Notes: a model not told the origin generated them from the sequence alone. A stretch of DNA of 64,000 bases from Cyprinodon diabolis (GCA_030533445.1 CM060065.1:25528474-25592473), one strand, 5' to 3'; counted from the first letter of the stretch, positions 21,413 to 34,787 are shown. Numbers and translations are program-made.

Positions 21413-24023
21413 AGAGCTTTCCTTTATACTATTTGCATTCTCTAAAATATTTTCCAGGGTTTTCTTGTATTTGACTATGTTCTTACTCTAATAACTGCAC
21501 CGTTTTGAAATTAGGGTAAAAAAAGCATAGGGTTTTCAGCTCACAGAACTCAAGAGCAGCAGACGACAGATGGGCTCAGGAAGGCCACAACAATACCAGG
21601 CAGACAGACACAAAGCATGACTCTAGACTCTAGACTGTAGAGCAACCATACCATATGCTTGTTTTTTTCTCACAGTGCTTAGAAATGCAATCAGGGTGCA
21701 GCATCTACTCATTTCCACACCCACTTTTGTCATATCAACTATTAAGGCACAATGAGTAGTACTTTGGGATTAAGTACTTCAGGCATGTTGACAAGTATTC
21801 ACTTTTAGCCCAGTGCCATAAACAGACAGACAGTGTCGGGAAATAGATTGTTTTTATTTCAAGCAGATTTCATAACTTGCAGCCATGACTTTATCTAATT
21901 CTCATGCTGCTCAGCTTTGCAGCCACAGTAGTGTGCCAGCAATATGATGGCTACAATACATTATATTTACCACAATAAAAAGAAATAGGGAAAGCAGTAT
22001 ATTAAATACTGAGCGATGGTAAAACTGTAAATAAATGTAAACATGGAGGAAAAGACAATATAGATGCAATTTCTGCCATGATGCTAAAACCATAATGTTT
22101 AGGGAAAGCTATTTTTTCCCCTTATCAATTATCTGTTCCATATAAAAAATATGTTCATCTCTGAGCTTGTGCAAATGACTAAGTCTCATAAAAAGATGGG
22201 CACCAGAAACGTTTGTAAAATTATAATACAAGCCCTTATCACTCTTCTTTTAAATTGTGAAATAAGGCGTAAGATTAGGTGGATATTAATGCTTTCTGAA
22301 TGTGGTTCTGAGAACATGAAAAACAGTCATGATAACAAGAATTCTTTTGCTAAAAACAAAAATACCGGTATCTGTGGTGCTCAGAAATGAGAGAAGTGTA
22401 GCTCCTAAAAAAGAACAAGCTTAAAGCGAGGAAGAAATAAAATCAAGAAATACAGAATTAAAATCTTATCCTTTAAGTAAAAACAGCAAAATAAAAAAAA
22501 AAGGAATTGTTGTAATACAGTGGCTTGAGAAGTAGGAAGACAAGAAAAAGGTAGAAAAAACGTGGTGTTGTTTCTCGTTTTTTAAGTATATCAGCCAGTC
22601 TGGCCAGGGCATTGTGTTAAAAAGGCATTTTGATGTGTCTCTGGTTAGAAATCAATCCCCGAACTTCAACCTATTATATTTGCTCTCTGTTACAAACAAA
22701 ACTCCACCTACGCCTTGCATCATATCAGTTTCCCTGACATTTTGGCAGTGTTTGACTGATGCTTTATTACTGACACAGATACTGTCTGGAGGGAAGGCAT
22801 CGAGATTATGCCAAGATTATGTCAATCCCTTTCTTCAACCAGGACACTAAGATGTGAAATATAGTTAGACTCAGAAGGCACAAAAAGGATATGAAATTAA
22901 AAAAGATCAGGGGAGTAAATCTTGAAAAACAATATTATGAACTAAAGATTTGAATAGTATGCAAGTTATAGCAGATGAAATATCCTCATTATTTACAAAT
23001 CTAATTAAATGTTTACTAAGCTTTGTAACCAAAGATTCATAGTGAAAAGATATGTCTGTAAAATTGTAATAACAAAATGTGAATAATATTAAACATATGT
23101 AACACTTTCAGCTATTTTTATGCACCGCTGCCTTTTTCTGCAATCTCATTTGGTACAAATGTCTGTATTATGAATGTGTCTTGACATCCATCCAAATGTT
23201 CCCTCTAATTATCTACAGTATAATTCATAAAGTCAGCTTACTGATTTTGTTTAACTATTGCTTACATGGATATACTAAGATTTTGAGTTTTTCTGAAATT
23301 ATATCTAGATAGTTTCCTTAATCAATTAAGTTTCAGCAACATTTTATCAGTCAAATGTTTCTATCATATGGGAAGTCCAGCTAATTGAAAACAAACAATG
23401 TACAGTTAATGCTTAAAACTTAGATATTGTTATTATAGTCATATAGGAGCATATTTGCAACATGAGCCTCATGATTTCCATAGCATAAACAAGTATGAGA
23501 ACAGGCAGAGAAACATCAAAGCCATGTCTTTGTCTGCCTGCTCTTCCCCGACTGGGTATTGGCTATCCTTTATACTGCTTTCACAGCTGAAGGTGTCACT
23601 GGGGCTTAGATAACAAAGACAAAAACACTCCTTCAGTGATCAGATGTGCACAGTACAGGTCAATCTGGAGAGCTGGGTTGTATCTCCCACATTTAAAGGA
23701 AAAATGCTGTATGTATTATGGTGCATTCAGACTGGTGGATACACATAGAATTCTTGTACAACTGCGCAGTGAAGGCAGGTGAAGTGGCCAGCGGCCAAGT
23801 GAGGGCATTCACTGCTCCACTCTCAACTTGTGCTACTACATAAAGCTGAGGTGTTGTTAAACAGAAGCAATGCATGGAGAGAGAAGAAGAGCAGTGACTG
23901 CTGTGGTTGAAATAAGCTGAACTTTTCTATAGTCCCATTTACACTACTACTACACTACTTTTGAAACCGTGCCGAGGACAACCAAACCACGCTAAATCTA
24001 GTACTAGTTCCACAGTAGGGCTT
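21413..24023. other. Non-coding, nothing recognised
   Basis: No gene is supported. At 21625-21645 there is a small 'ctctagact' direct repeat. Position 23719 starts a segment 'ttatggtgcattcag' that resembles the inverted end of 28072-28086, discussed as a weak finding. Confidence 0.4.
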
Positions 24024-24028
24024 CCCAC

Positions 24029-24720
24029 TGTCATGGTCCTGGCACTGGTGGCTTGATTGCTTATTCCACCCACCTGTTTAGCTCTGCCTGTTCTCATCAT
24101 TTCTTATTCCTCTCACCTGGTTCCAGCCCCTTTATATACGGTTTGGTTTCAAGCTTCCAGTGCCAGATTATTCTAGCTGTTCTAGAAAGAGTAACTCTAG
24201 CGTTCGAACTACTGTTCTCATTATTCTGTTTGATGACCAGTTTCTGTCTTGTGGATCCCGAGTTTTGCTTCGCCCCTGTTTGCTCATTTAGTCTGTTCGG
24301 CTCTGGACTGTGTGTTGGATGCTACTGGCTTACCGAACCTGGACTGCTTTCCTGACCACGGCTTGGACTCCCTCATCGGTACCTCATCGGCTCTCTGATC
24401 TCCTGGTTAACGAACTTGGTTCTGTTTCGACTTCGGCTTGGATCTCCCTTTTCTGGCAACACCTGCTCCTCGGCGCCTTTTGGCTTCAGCGCCGCTCTCC
24501 TCACAGCGCTTCGGGGGCCGCTCCCGCCTGCGGCGGAGGTCCTTTCCTCTTCTCGGATTCCTCCTCTCCTTCAGTGATCGGACTGAACTCTGAACCAGAG
24601 GATCCGTGAAATCCGACCCTGCTGACGCGCCGTTTTCACGCTGCTTCCAAATAAAGTCTGTTAAACTTCTCCAGCTCTGTCTGTCTGAATATTGGATCCA
24701 AGGTTTCGAGTCCCTTGACA
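24029..24720 (+). mobile_element. Solo LTR 2 of an LTR retrotransposon
   Basis: A 692-bp block starts TGTCATGGTCC and ends CCCTTGACA, flanked by the perfect 5-bp duplication CCCAC (24024-24028 and 24721-24725). A TATATA box lies at 24133-24138 and AATAAA at 24650-24655. The 3' half is GC-rich, which produces long accidental ORFs on both strands. There is no internal retroelement sequence on either side. Its 5' end (TGTCATG... then CACCTGGTTCC and a TATA box) resembles LTR 3 at 34146-34782, so the two may be related subfamilies. Confidence 0.92.
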
Positions 24721-24734
24721 CCCACACTGCAGAA

Positions 24735-25385
24735 TCTGTTAGTTCAATCTCTAACTATATATCTCTATAATAAATCTCTAACTATCTATGCTCTTTCTGC
24801 TTTTTCTCAAAATAGCTTCATCTGGTCTGTTCCTGTGTGACTGTGTAACCATCCTGGGGAGAAATATCAGCTGTGCTGCTGCCATCAACACCTTTGTTTA
24901 TAGATGTTGCAGTTTGGCCTGTTTTTGTATTCCTATTTCTCTGACTTTGACTAGCTGGATGTGTTCTCTTCATCCTCTGACATGGGAGCTGGCTCGGAGC
25001 TCGTCTGCCTTGCTGTGTGTTTCCTGGATGGGGCCACCTGCTGGGGCTAATTGACAATTCCCTTTTGTATATCTGCTTCTTTTCTATGTCTGCTTCAGCC
25101 TCCTTGAACCCCAATCGGCCTCGGCAGATGGCTGCTCACACTGAGTCTGGTTTTGCTGGAGGTTTCTTCCTATTAAAAGAGTGTTTTCCTCTCAGCTGTC
25201 GCTACAAGCATGCTTGATGTGAAGGATTGCCTTTGAGTCAATGCAATCAACTGGTTTTCCTTAGATAGAAAAATTTAAATGAAAATGACTGGATGATCTG
25301 ATTGAATTTTCTCTGTAAGATGCCTTGAAATTACATGTGTTGTGAATTGGTGCTATATAAATAAACCGAAGTTAATTCAATAAGT
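24735..25385 (+). repeat. LINE 3'-end-type repeat, copy B (plus strand)
   Basis: The best-preserved copy of the family seen at 2104-2577. Past the shared part it continues through 'gatgcaatcaactggttttc'-like sequence and ends in 'gtgctatataaataaaccga', the usual tail of fish CR1/L2-like LINE 3' ends. It begins 10 bp after the target duplication of solo LTR 2. No ORF2 sequence is attached. Confidence 0.75.
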
Positions 25386-28300
25386 TCCTCAATGTTATGG
25401 GCGCTGCCATTTTGTTTGTGTAACTCCTGCCTTGAGAGCTGTAGCATCGTGGACCGCCGATAGGAGGTGAGGAACCGTGCTAGTGTGATGTGTAAATGGT
25501 CGTTGGAAACAAGCTTTGTGCAGGTAACTGATCCAAGCTTGGTCTGAACTCAGCAGGGATCAATTTCGGAGGGGTAGGGTAAATGGGGCATATTAAATTG
25601 CACCTCAGCTACTAATCAGGGACTGGTGACAGGTGAATCTTTTTTCACTTAATTTGGAATACAGAAAAAATATATTTTTTTAAAAGGTAGAAATAAGTAA
25701 TGTTCTCAATAAATCTTTAGCTAGCTTTAAAAAAGCTTTTTTAATTTAGTCCTAGTAGCACTGCTCGTCCTCACTTACCTCCAGCACAGTGCTTGGTCTG
25801 TCACTGCCCACTACCCAGTATCGCCGTTTTCTGCGGGTATAGAGCTACAAGGAAGAGCTGCATCAGGATGAAACGAAGTGGACCCTTTTTTTTCCAGAGG
25901 TTGTGGGGCTTTTCCAAAAAAATATGGTCTCCCCAAGGTGATTCAAAAGTTTCTCATAAGGAACAATTTAGCTGTGGTCCGTAGTGTTAAGTTTCACCTG
26001 TGCTTTTATTGTAAACGCTAACAGACAGCGAGACCTTGGTCGTTTCTGAATTAACAAGAACGCCAGTGCAGACCCGTGTACTCCCCAAGTATGTTCTTGA
26101 CAAGAACACAGGAAAGTATGAACTCGGGGAGAACGGGAGCACTCAACATAAATATGGGTCAATTGGAACAGATGCGTACTAGTGATGTCACCACATGCTC
26201 GGCTCGTCTGGAGCTGCATTTCACCCCGTTTTTAGTCGTCTCTAGATAATAGTAAATTATTACTTTTTTCATTTAGTGGGGGAATAATAATTAACACAGT
26301 CAGATAAACAATAATTTAAAGGAACATCTTGCCAAATAAAATAAAAAAATTGCCATCAGGGCCAGCGGTACTTCACACACAGCTATGCCAAGAGAGGGCT
26401 GCTGCAGACGGGCTGCGGTTACCCTCGGAGATCGGCTGGTTACCACAACCTCTTAGGATCGGAACTAAATCAGTAAAGGGGCCATATAGTGACGCTTAAA
26501 TGTATAATATTCTCGCCTCAAATGATCTTAAAACGTACTTTTATAGAACAACGGCAACACAAAAGATATCTTTTAACTTAATACACTGAGCTCTGTGTGC
26601 TCTGTGTGCGGCTGATTGACTCTTCGAGTCACGCACGTGAAGTCCCTTAAAAAAAACTTACCACGTGAAGCTGGAGATTAAATCATGGACCTGATCACCT
26701 GAACATCAAAATTAATCAGCAGTCCAATGACAGCTGGAGAAGGTACACTTGGCCTTTTTCAATAACCTGGTTTAGCAACAAGCCTTATCTAACCCTAAAT
26801 TCTGCTTTCCCTTTTTTCAAACATCAGGATCTGACAGGTCTGGGAGGCTGGTGATTAACTAAATATTAAATAATCATTCCAGCTACTTAATAAGGTAAAC
26901 ATGCCCACTGTTATATTCATTATAAGCACAGGAATGATATTTTATGTTATTCAATAACTTTTTATCAGGAAACAAGCGCGGCAGTAGTGTCTATTGGAAT
27001 GGCATGTGATCATCCGTAATTAAAAGTAATTCTATCTTAAAAACCGAATCAGCACAAATGATAGTTTTACCAGCACAAATGAAGTAGCTCTGAAAAAGTA
27101 GGCTAGATAATTTTGATTCAACTTGGAACTTAAAGTCGTAGAAAAGTCATATTTTAATTTTAAACCTTTCTGGCTGAAACATGTAAATGAATGTACTCTT
27201 TATCAGACCATATTGTCCCAAAAGTTACAAAATTTCTATTTAAAAAAAAATCCTGTCTTAAAATCTGAGTTGTTTTTTTTCCCCTTATTTTATGCTGACA
27301 CCCAAATTCGGCCAATCATATATCAACGGTCATCTGTCAATCAAATTTTTTCGGTCATAGCATCTTGATTCATTTGTCGCAGCTAATATACGAAACGGTT
27401 GAAATAAGAAACATTTACTTTACCATTGAGTTATAATCCAGAGTTCGATTGACGTCTGTGTCTTTGGCAGGTGTAGAGCTAACAGAACTGGCAGGCAATG
27501 CTGCCAAATGTATTTCAGAGGAGACTCATCCACGACCCCTGACTGCTACTTGATCCCAATGTAATTTCCCATTGCAAACCTACTAGCACTAAGTTGTTAA
27601 CTGGTTAGAAAGATACTTCCAAAACGCTGGCGACAACCAAAAAGCTTGCGAACCTTCCGCCACAACAATCGACCAATCACATCCACTTTATTCACTCATG
27701 TAAAGTCAGGCACCACTCGGGAGAATTTGGAACTGTAACTGTTGGAACAGCTGCTTCCCTACGACTTTAATGGAGCGATAGTTGACGTCTGGGTCTGTAA
27801 TATCTCTGAGAAAACAGCAGCACATGCAATCTTTTTTACATTTTTTTTCCTACAAATTACCATTTAAATTTCACAAACCTGCACTATAGAAGCAATAACC
27901 ATTCAGTCTGCTTGCTGAGTTTTTTTCACATCAGTGGGCGGTCAGCTTCACACAGCTGAAGCTTCTCCTATTTGATGATGCAGTTCAGGGTGTAAACAGT
28001 GCATCTTGAATGCAGAGCACTGAACTACCTGCGGGGCTCGTGGAAATCACTGCAGCCACCTCCTCCTGTGTGAACGCACCATAAAGAAACAGGCTTTCAG
28101 AGACTTAGAACCTGACCCAACTGGATTAGATTTTGTTAAGACCACACATCTTTATGGACAACAAGTTAATCTAGGGCACACATGAAAACAGACAAAATGT
28201 AGACATGAATTTCACATTTAAAATACACAGATTTATTTTAATACAATCTAAACTGCAGGTAGGCTTGTATAAAAAAACAAAAAACTTCTGTTTATTAGTA

Positions 28301-29552
28301 TATACTTTCACTCATAAAGTGGCAGTAGGTCCCAAAGTAAAATGAAAGCAATAAAAATCTCAGTCTCTTTTTTTTTTTGATTTCCACATTTGCTTAAGAT
28401 AAAAAGGCAAAAGTTAAAACTCGGTAAAGAAATTACAAAATATAAAGGGAACATGTCGCAGTGCTTCTGGATTTTCCTATTATTTTATGTTGAAAAGATG
28501 TAATTAAAATGTTTTGTTTTTTTATAGTACTTTTCATATTTCATGCCACCTTTCATGTAATTAAGTTTCAAAATTCAAGCTTAAACAGACTTAACTTTTC
28601 ACATCCCCCTTATTATATTGGGCAAGTCAGGGTAAGTTTAAAACGTAGCATAACGTGAAAGAGTAAAAAATAGGTGGATTTGACATACAGGTTTTAAATG
28701 CCTTCATTACATGGCAAACAATGGAGACTAATACCACAGAAGGTCAGATATCTCCATGGGACAAAAATAGGTGGCTAAATTTGGGTGATATTGGGTTATA
28801 TTATGAGATAAATACACAGTTGTTGGTCAGTGGCAGACAGCTTAGTTTCTCATATTAGTCTCATTTATATTTAGGTTCTAATCTATCTTCATTTTACAAG
28901 TATGTTTTATTTTTTTCTATCTCTATGCTTGGTCAATCATTGTTCCTTTAGGTATAACTGTGGCCTTGAATATACGGTTGAAAGAATAAATAATATTGTC
29001 ATTTCCTTAGTCGACTAGCTGATACGTTCTTGTCAGATTGTTTCGCAATGTGAAAGCCCTCTGAAGAAAATACGATGTACTCCCAAAGAACATGTTGTAA
29101 TATTGAGTTGTTCATTATTAGGTTTACTTTTACCCTCTCAGTTGTTATAAGATCAAATACTCCTTCAGTCTTATTTCAAAAAACATAAATTAGTACCCAC
29201 AAAACAATAAAAACTTTTTAAATAATTCTCTCAAATATAGTTAGTTTTCAGCATTTATAGTTATTTTCAAACCTTTGCAGCAGTAGATGAGACCAGTGGA
29301 TGGTAATGATTTTACATGTAAGTATTAGCAGATTACCACTCTCCCAAAAGTAAGGAAATTACAGCCTATTGATCAGCTGGCTGATATATCAGTGCACCCC
29401 TAATTAAACATGTTCTACAGGCAAATGTTTTAGTACAGGCTGCATCTAAAATGTCACATTCCCACTTAACAAAAACCTAATTTATCATTTGCATTTCCAC
29501 AGGAAAACAATTATACTTATTTTATTTATGCACGCTGTTAAAGATAGGCTCT
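25386..29552. other. Non-coding with some GC-richer patches, nothing assigned
   Basis: 25400-26480 and 27430-28085 are less AT-rich than the surroundings and look like old repeat-derived DNA, but no family, frame or terminal repeat could be fixed. The remainder is AT-rich with no supported gene. Confidence 0.35.
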
Positions 29553-30031
29553 CTGTGTGTCTATACCTTGGAGCTTTCTCTCTCTGGTTCTTTTTCCTGA
29601 AAAGAGATCACTCGGGACAAACTCTTTAAATAACACTTCATAACTTATATGTATTAAATAACCAGGAGACATGACAACAGATTTTGATACAAATTGTAAT
29701 CTTACTCAGATCAGAGAAGTTGCTTCGAGTTTACAGAAGGCAGCTGCTCACCTCTAAGGCTCACCTCTCAGGAAGTGATCCTGATTAACAGTTAAAAAGA
29801 CATTTTATAAATCTCTAGTATGCCACATCATCACATAATTACATCACACACATTAGCAGATGAGTAGAAACAATATTACACTTTGTTCTTAGCTGAAGGA
29901 CGCAGCTCTCATTTCATTCTCAAATTTTTGCCACGTACAGAATGAAGATTATAATTGTATATCAGGACAGAGGAACCGTCTTAACCAGATAAACTGCTGT
30001 GGAAAACATCAGTTCTGACACGCAACAGGCA
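29553..30031 (-). repeat. LTR-like repeat, reverse copy of an inverted pair
   Basis: The reverse complement aligns end to end with 20926-21412, with many substitutions and a few indels. It lies about 8.1 kb from its partner in opposite orientation. The matching edges are 'caggca' at 30026-30031 and 'ctctgtgtgtctataccttg' at 29551-29570. Confidence 0.7.
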
Positions 30032-33000
30032 GCCAATACCGACGTGTAATTAACTCTCACATCATCAATGATAATTATCCTAACAACGCTGAAAAACAGA
30101 TTCACAGATTTTATGAAATGAAAAGAAGAAAGAAAATATTACAAACATAGAAAACACCCAATAAAAGCCAGAGACAAGGCTAAAATTATACAAGAGAACA
30201 TTTGCATTTTTCGTTGACATATGAGGTATATTTTCTATTTTGTTGCTTTTGCGTTAAAACATAAATATATGTATGGCCCTTTTGATGGAAAAAAGTGGTA
30301 TTCCGTAGGTGCAGTTTACAGTGTCCACCTGCATTATGACTGGGTGCATTCATTACTGTTGTGGGAAGTTAATGTCACTGAGTTTCATATATTTCTTATA
30401 AATGACAGAAGAAATTTCAATGATCCATGACTTTCTTAAATTGGTCAAAAATGTTTTAAATCAAATTAATTACAGCTAGAAAGCTGAGTAAGTAAAGCAA
30501 GTGAGATGTGACAGTGTGTGAGTAGATGATAGTTTTCTGGTCAATGCCATGACACTTTAGTCATAGTTACATTGGCTCCACAGCCGTTGTGACCCATTTA
30601 AATTAAAGGTCAATGCTACATAATGGGACATGTTTTTTTTATATAAGTGAAGATGGCGTTTATATGTGTGGTATATTATTTTTGCATTTTTATTAAAAAA
30701 ATAAAAAAATACCAGCTTTTTCTACTTTAAAAAAAATCTGATCCTTTTGAGCAAACATTAGGGAGGAAGTGGAGCCTTGTAGACCATATTGCAAAACTTA
30801 TCCCTTCTAACATCTTATCATAGGCCTTCCATCTTTTTCCGAAACCAGTCAGGTCATGCATGGATCTGGCACAATATGGTATATTCTCATTTTCTTCGTC
30901 ACTTCCTTCTTTATGATAAATCATGGTTTCTGGGTGAATAGAAATTACAGCAAATGGAGTGGATAAAAGAGTGCTGTCAAGTGTGTGACACACGAGATCG
31001 CAGAACACCAGCTTGAAAACGCATTTGTATTTTTCTGCCAGCATTGCATGCTGACGCTTCCATTTGACAGACTTAATGCTGCCAACATCTAAAGTTAGCG
31101 CAGCCAAGTTAATGATTCAAGGATGGGCTCATTGTCACAGTATCAGCTTAATGTTGCTACAAAAACATAAAAATAACAAGTGAAGATAGTAAAGAAATAT
31201 AGATTTCAGGCTGTTTTCTTAAGACTTGGTCAGAATAAGTTTTGGGAAAATGTTAGAGAGCCCATAAACATTTTTTAGTGTTTCCTTTAGGGTTTTTAAA
31301 TCTTTACATCATGCAGTTTAAAAAAAATTTGCAGGTGTAATTTGGTTATCTTGATATTGTGTAGCTCGCTTTAAGCCACCCCTAAAGGTCCTGCTAAAAA
31401 TATTTCCAATATATGCATTTTTGGAAAAGGTACAGGTTTAACCGACAGCAAAGAAATTAGACGTCTACTGGATCAATGAAATTTTAGTGAAAAAAGTATT
31501 TGATAAACCTGGTGGATTAATGACAATAACACCTTGTAACATGTCATGAAGGCAGGAAGAAGATAAAGGCACAGACCATTGATATTTATTGTCATCATCT
31601 TAATCTTAATTCCAGAATTCTTATGAACCTTTGTTCTTCCCCAATTCATAATTTATCAGTATTTTTTATTCTGTGAAACACTAGTTGTCGCATTATCCTG
31701 TGTGCTTCTAATTGGTACAAAACCCTTTGAACCAATCAGGAATTTTTTCCATTCAATTATCTGTCAGGACTGTTTTTGTTGTTGCAGTTTTCTTTTTTCT
31801 TCAGCTGTGACAGATTTGAATTTTTTTTTTTTTCATGTTGCATAAATAGATTTAATGTTTATCTGAGTAGTTTTAAATTACTTTAAAATAAATGTTGTTA
31901 ATATTGACAGATTCTTATGGGTTTTGATCTATGAGTGTGTAAAATATTTTCTTTGCAAATTATTGCATAAAACTGTTGGTTTTAGCTATTTGTTAATATA
32001 GCCTTCATTTATACTACTCTATTTAGGTATGATCTTCAAAAGGATTGTGCCTTATAACATGCAAATCTGTTTTCATGAGCAGAGCAGATCTTCATTGAAG
32101 GTGCAATGTGATTCAGGCTTGCAAACCATTTTTGCATGCGTGCCTTTATAAATGTGCAGATCATCATATAAGATACTGGGAAAAGGGCACCTGAATGAGC
32201 ACATTCAAGGTGGCAAGATTTCCTTTTGTACATCACGTTCTGTAATGGTCTCCATGCAAAAGAGAAGTCAATGTTTTGCTGTTGAGAGAAGTAGAGGTAA
32301 ATCCACCTGTTGACTGTGTATCCTGCTTTATTTCTGACTGTGTCTCCTTATCTTCAACTGAGTGGTGGATGTGGAAATCCCAGCTAACAATCAAAGACAA
32401 TTTTCCCATGTTTTGTAAAATTGTATCTTCTAGATTTATATTTAACTTTTTTTTTTTCTTGTTTTTACTTTGGTTTGTAAAACTTCAAGAAAGCTTACCT
32501 AATTGAAGCGCACTATAAATGATAACTAGTACTTTCATTGCTATTTTAAAAAAAATATTATTTTCGTTATTACCACCAACTACATGGCTTAGAGGAAACT
32601 TTTCTTTTACGGAAACTTTCAGTCTGGGAAGTAGGGGCTGCGTCAACCTCAGTAAAATGCCAGTAAGACATGAAATCTGCTAATTTTAATAGGGTGGAAA
32701 CAAGGTGGTTTTCGCATCTTACCTTCTGCACAAGAAATCTTTGTTGATGACCCAAAACATGACCGCTTATTGCTGAAGCAAAATATACATTTGCATGTGC
32801 AATATATATACTTCTTACTTGGAATGCTTGAAGATCATGTCCTACAGTATGCATTTTGTTTATTAACCTTTGATATTTCAATTAATATTTAGTGACAGTT
32901 TGAAAGATCCACATAAGTATTTGAAAAACTTTGAGGTACATTTATAAATATATATAAAATTGCTGAAATTTGATTGATTTTTCCATTTCTGCATTGTTCT

Positions 33001-34140
33001 ACCTTCGATGCTTAACTGCATTCTTACAAATAGCTTTTTTTTTGCACAAATAAATGGTAAATTAGCAAAAATAAAACAAGTAAAATTGCTTTAATTGTAT
33101 CATATACAAGAGGGCCAGATATCCTTGTGAAACCGATTTTACTCCACTGGTGAAATTACTTACATAGATTTCCTATATGTTATCAATATTGTTATTCTTT
33201 TATTTTTATAAATTTTTAATGAGTGTGTCTAGGTATTCTCTATTTGCCTGTAGCTTTGAGGCTGATATATAGTGAATTTAATGTGTGAAGAATAAAATAT
33301 TTTTCTGTTCTCTGACTCTGGAGAAACTCTTAACAGAACTCAGACACATCTTTTAGCTCGTCCTTTTTGCTTTCAGAGAGCTTGACTGCGTTGACGCTTT
33401 GAGTAAAATGAACAATCTAAGCAAATTTTTCAAACTAGCAAACAACAATACTATGCTGTCAATCTGCTCGTTGTGTGTCTGTTATTTCTGTCAGCCTTTC
33501 CTGATATCTTGTTCAAGAGGTAGCTGTGTTTTGCAACATTTAGATAAAAGAAATCCATCTTGTGGCATTTCATTTTAGTCTTTCACGGTTAGAATGGACC
33601 AGGCATCAATATTGGAGGAGCAAATAAGCTTTATCTGGGGATGAAATCTCAGAAAACCCATATACATGCAACTTCCTCAGCTCACTTAAAGATAAAGAAC
33701 AGTGAATCCAGAACAGGAGGAGATGTAGACTAAGTGGGAAGGAGGATGGGGGTGTGTGCTTTATAATGTCACTAATGAGAGTTAGTGGCCTTCTGTTAGG
33801 GACAGCTGCCGATAGCCCTCTGACATTTTTAGAAAATAATAAAGATCTGTGACGGTTCTCTTTTTACTTTTGCTGACATGCTTTGGAGTCTTTGATAATC
33901 TTTATGAAGATTTGTAAATAGAATACCAATGATTTTGTCCTTACCATAGTTTGCAATGGGAAAGGAAATTTCATTTGGAACAGCTCTCCGGACAATTTCA
34001 TCTTTTTTTTTAAGTGCAGCCTTGAAAAATAGTTTAAAAAAATATAAACAGTAATATAAACATATGACTGTAGATTTACTGTTCTAACAATTTTTTTGTA
34101 TTTTGTAACCTTTAAATCAAATTGAGGGACTTCACCCAAG
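30032..34140. other. Non-coding, nothing firmly recognised
   Basis: AT-rich DNA. It contains one longer minus-strand ORF (30727-31107, listed separately) and a few shorter ORFs with no family resemblance. Confidence 0.4.
30727..31107 (-). CDS. Unrecognised 126-codon open frame, probably not a gene
   Basis: The longest minus-strand frame here that is not explained by a repeat. It begins at a TTG codon, so a true start or splice acceptor is not shown; internal ATG codons exist. The product would be mixed in composition with a short acidic patch (GSDEENEN) and several cysteines, without signal peptide, membrane segment or known motif. There is no polyadenylation signal or neighbouring exon that would support a gene. 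Chance is the leading explanation; an isolated exon or degraded repeat is the alternative. Confidence 0.15.
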   Translation of the reverse strand: MAALTLDVGSIKSVKWKRQHAMLAEKYKCVFKLVFCDLVCHTLDSTLLSTPFAVISIHPETMIYHKEGSDEENENIPYCARSMHDLTGFGKRWKAYDKMLEGISFAIWSTRLHFLPNVCSKGSDFF

Positions 34141-34145
34141 ATGGG

Positions 34146-34782
34146 TGTAATGATCTCAGAATATTGGACCCAGAATTCAAGGCGAGACAGGCAGTGGGAA
34201 AGTTCAAAGCGTTAATTAACAAACAGGTGCGCGGGGCTGCTCGTCTGCTGCGGGGCGGATCTCTGTAGGGATGGGAGAATACAGGTCAGTGACTGGATGA
34301 GGAGCTGAATACGACTTGGAGGTAGTCACTGACCTGATTCAAAGTTCAATCCGTTCGCGGAAGTTTGACCGCAGTTGCGGCTGGCGACGCCCCCAGAGTT
34401 CCTAGACAGCGAGCAGCAGACACCGAGCAGCAACAGAGTCCAGAAGGGAAATCCGAGGCCGAAGTCAGGAGACAACTCCAGGTTAAGAAGCCGGTAGAAT
34501 CCAGGACCAGATGCGACAAACAGAGCAGACAGGGGCAAGGCAAAATTCGAGATCGACAGGGCAGAAAACTGGTCATAATCAGGAAAACAGACAGACTAAA
34601 GATTGCAAGGGAAGGTCTCACCAAAACACATAATAACCTGGCGCTGATGGTAGGCAAACACACAACTTAAATAGTAGAGGAACCAGGTGAAAATGATCGG
34701 CGATATTTAGCCGCAGAACCAATTAGACAGGGGAGCAAGGAGCAAAGGAAAAAACCAAACCATCAGCGCAAAGATCATGACA
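34146..34782 (-). mobile_element. Solo LTR 3 of an LTR retrotransposon (minus strand)
   Basis: A 637-bp block starts TGTAATGATC and ends GATCATGACA on the + strand, flanked by the perfect 5-bp duplication ATGGG (34141-34145 and 34783-34787). Read on the minus strand it starts TGTCATGATC, passes a CACCTGGTTCC motif and a TATA-like TATTTAAG (34666-34673), and ends in ATTACA, the same order as LTR 2. No canonical AATAAA is seen; AATTAA near 34211-34220 is a possible variant. No internal retroelement sequence adjoins it. Confidence 0.92.
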
Positions 34783-34787
34783 ATGGG

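Noticed and set aside
24053..24727. ORFs of about 100 codons, some hydrophobic, as a membrane protein gene
   Set aside because: They lie in solo LTR 2 and, on the minus strand, run across its edge.
24029..34782. LTR 2 and LTR 3 as the two ends of one provirus
   Set aside because: They point in opposite directions, have different target duplications (CCCAC and ATGGG) and no retroelement genes between them.
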